A stretch of DNA of 64,000 nucleotides from contig NZ_JABAIJ010000018.1 in assembly GCF_012641435.1 (NCBI RefSeq), forward strand, positions 38,297-102,296. The letters are read 5' to 3'. Under the pieces are notes generated by a model that made no database searches, was not told the origin of the DNA, and saw only the letters and a list, made by a program, of their open reading frames with translations. The stretch comes from Rhizobium sp. P38BS-XIX (lineage in GTDB: Bacteria; Pseudomonadota; Alphaproteobacteria; Rhizobiales; Rhizobiaceae). The position numbers were made by a program, and so were the translations under genes. Numbering within the stretch: the first letter of the stretch is position 1; every line of letters begins with the position of its first letter. Of the stretch, positions 63,180 to 64,000 are shown in pieces.

Positions 63180-63773
63180 ATGTTGCAGCGACTTTACGCA
63201 TGGGTGGCCGCTTTAAGCAGCAGGCCATCGGCAGAAATCTGGTTGGCCGTCATCGCATTCGTCGAAAGTTCCGTTTTTCTGGTCCCAACCGATATTCTGT
63301 TCATTCCAATGGTGTTGGCAAGGCTCGACAAGGCGCTACGGCTAGCTATTGTTGCAACTGTCGCATCCGTTGCGGGTGGAGTTGCCGGTTGGTTGATCGG
63401 CTTTTATGCCTATGAGGCGATCGCTCGCCCGATATTGTCATTTTATGGCAAGCTCGATGCGTTTGAGCACCTCCGCTCCTATGTCGATCTACGTTGGATT
63501 GCTTTGCTTCTTGTAAGCTCTGGCTTCGCGCACTTTCCTCCCATCAAGGTTGTTACGATCCTTTCCGGCGTAGTTCATACCAATCTGCTCGTCTTCGTCG
63601 GCCTTTCGACATTGGCGCGGGGCGCGCGATTTCTGATTCTCGCTCTGCTGCTGCAGCGTTATGGGACCAGCATATTGGCGTTCCTTCGAGAGAAACGCTC
63701 CGTGATAATCTCCATTTCGGTGGTGGCGGTTGCGATTGCCCTTCTAGGATATGGATTGGCAAGGCAATTCTAG
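63180..63773 (+). CDS. DedA/YqaA-family (SNARE-associated) membrane protein
   Basis: A 197-residue inner-membrane protein with about five hydrophobic segments: EIWLAVIAFVESSVFLVPTDILFIPMVLAR, then ATVASVAGGVAGWLIGFYAYEAI, a family-typical Pro and Asp in the first pair of loops, and SSGFAHFPPIKVVTILSGV. DedA-like proteins are linked to lipid-carrier recycling and envelope stress. The ATG at 63180 follows GAAGG. Its promoter shares the region of the two-component operators. Confidence 0.8.
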   Translation: MLQRLYAWVAALSSRPSAEIWLAVIAFVESSVFLVPTDILFIPMVLARLDKALRLAIVATVASVAGGVAGWLIGFYAYEAIARPILSFYGKLDAFEHLRSYVDLRWIALLLVSSGFAHFPPIKVVTILSGVVHTNLLVFVGLSTLARGARFLILALLLQRYGTSILAFLREKRSVIISISVVAVAIALLGYGLARQF

Positions 63774-63845
63774 ATGCTGCGGTTTCGGGCCTGGTGGTCG
63801 TAAAGCCGACCACCAGGCGAAGCTCGACCGCTCGTTTCAAACCGC

Positions 63846-64000
63846 TCAGATGAGCCCGGCTTCCGTCATGAGATCGGTGACCTTCTTGCTGTTCAGCTTC
63901 GAGGGTTCGACCTTCGGTGCCTGCAGATCCTTCAGCGGAACCAGCTTCGGATTGGACGCATCGCCATTGCCGACGGCATATTCAAAGGAATCGCCATCGC
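63846..64000 (-). CDS. C-terminal end of a probable ABC transporter solute-binding protein (5' part beyond window)
   Basis: The minus-strand frame is open from the window edge and ends in TGA at 63846-63848. The visible residues (with YAVGNGDASNPKLVPLKDL and VTDLMTEAGLI at the end) look like the C-terminus of a family 1 iron/polyamine-type solute-binding protein. With only about 50 residues seen, the call is tentative. Confidence 0.45.
   Translation of the reverse strand, partial: DGDSFEYAVGNGDASNPKLVPLKDLQAPKVEPSKLNSKKVTDLMTEAGLI

Noticed and set aside
1..64000. CRISPR arrays, tRNA or rRNA genes, complete insertion sequences
   Set aside because: No regularly spaced repeats, no cloverleaf or rRNA-like segment and no transposase frame were recognised by eye.

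Overview
The window looks like part of a secondary replicon (plasmid or chromid) of a Rhizobium/Agrobacterium-type alphaproteobacterium. The decisive evidence is a complete minus-strand repA-repB-repC operon (20145-23830) with its antisense RNA locus between repB and repC. The rest fits the same group: many ABC-type catabolic operons, LysR, LacI and TetR regulators, high GC content and frequent TTG/GTG starts. There are no rRNA genes, and I recognised no tRNA, CRISPR array or intact insertion sequence.

Left part (1-20 kb). An SDR dehydrogenase, cut by the window edge, diverges from a TetR regulator over two matching 20-bp operators. A ribose-type ABC transporter, a PfkB kinase and a GatZ/KbaZ-family protein form an operon flanked by two paralogous LacI regulators; it most likely takes in D-tagatose (or a related sugar) and converts it to fructose 6-phosphate. 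Next come small secreted proteins of unknown role and a decayed stretch (about 11.9-13.6 kb) with a truncated glycosyltransferase. A gene-free stretch (13.6-14.0 kb) follows with two copies of a large palindrome. After that lie a HIT protein, more secreted proteins, and an alkylation-repair neighbourhood (2OG-Fe(II) oxygenase, a Cys-motif protein, Ada).

Middle (20-38 kb). After repABC come an iron-sulfur-type HTH regulator divergent from a TPR protein, a LysR/DoxX pair, and a copper-related operon (DUF2946-like, PCu(A)C, SCO1, DJ-1/PfpI). A LysR-controlled redox group follows: Old-Yellow-Enzyme-like reductase, two glutathione S-transferases and an AhpD/CMD-like protein. Its promoter is present twice as an imperfect 51-bp direct repeat. 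A TetR regulator with an operator over its own start codon precedes an Lnt-like nitrilase and a second, ligand-poor PCu(A)C-like protein.

39-48.6 kb. This is a catabolic island: NitT/TauT-type ABC transporter, FAD oxidoreductase, CaiB/BaiF CoA-transferase, enoyl-CoA hydratase, LysR, amidohydrolase, and convergent DapA-family lyase and 7Fe-type ferredoxin. It looks like a CoA-dependent degradation pathway whose substrate I cannot name. It is the best candidate here for an undescribed system.

Right part (48.8-64 kb). This is cell-envelope and signalling: an O-antigen-ligase-like protein, a COG4705-type membrane protein, a PAP2 phosphatase, two OmpR/histidine-kinase pairs, a stand-alone receiver, a tyrosine-phosphatase-like protein, a GtrA-like/GT39 fusion next to a GT2-GtrA polyprenyl-phosphate glycosyltransferase, a DedA/YqaA-like protein, and the end of a probable solute-binding protein. 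All functional calls come from reading motifs by eye; no database search was possible.
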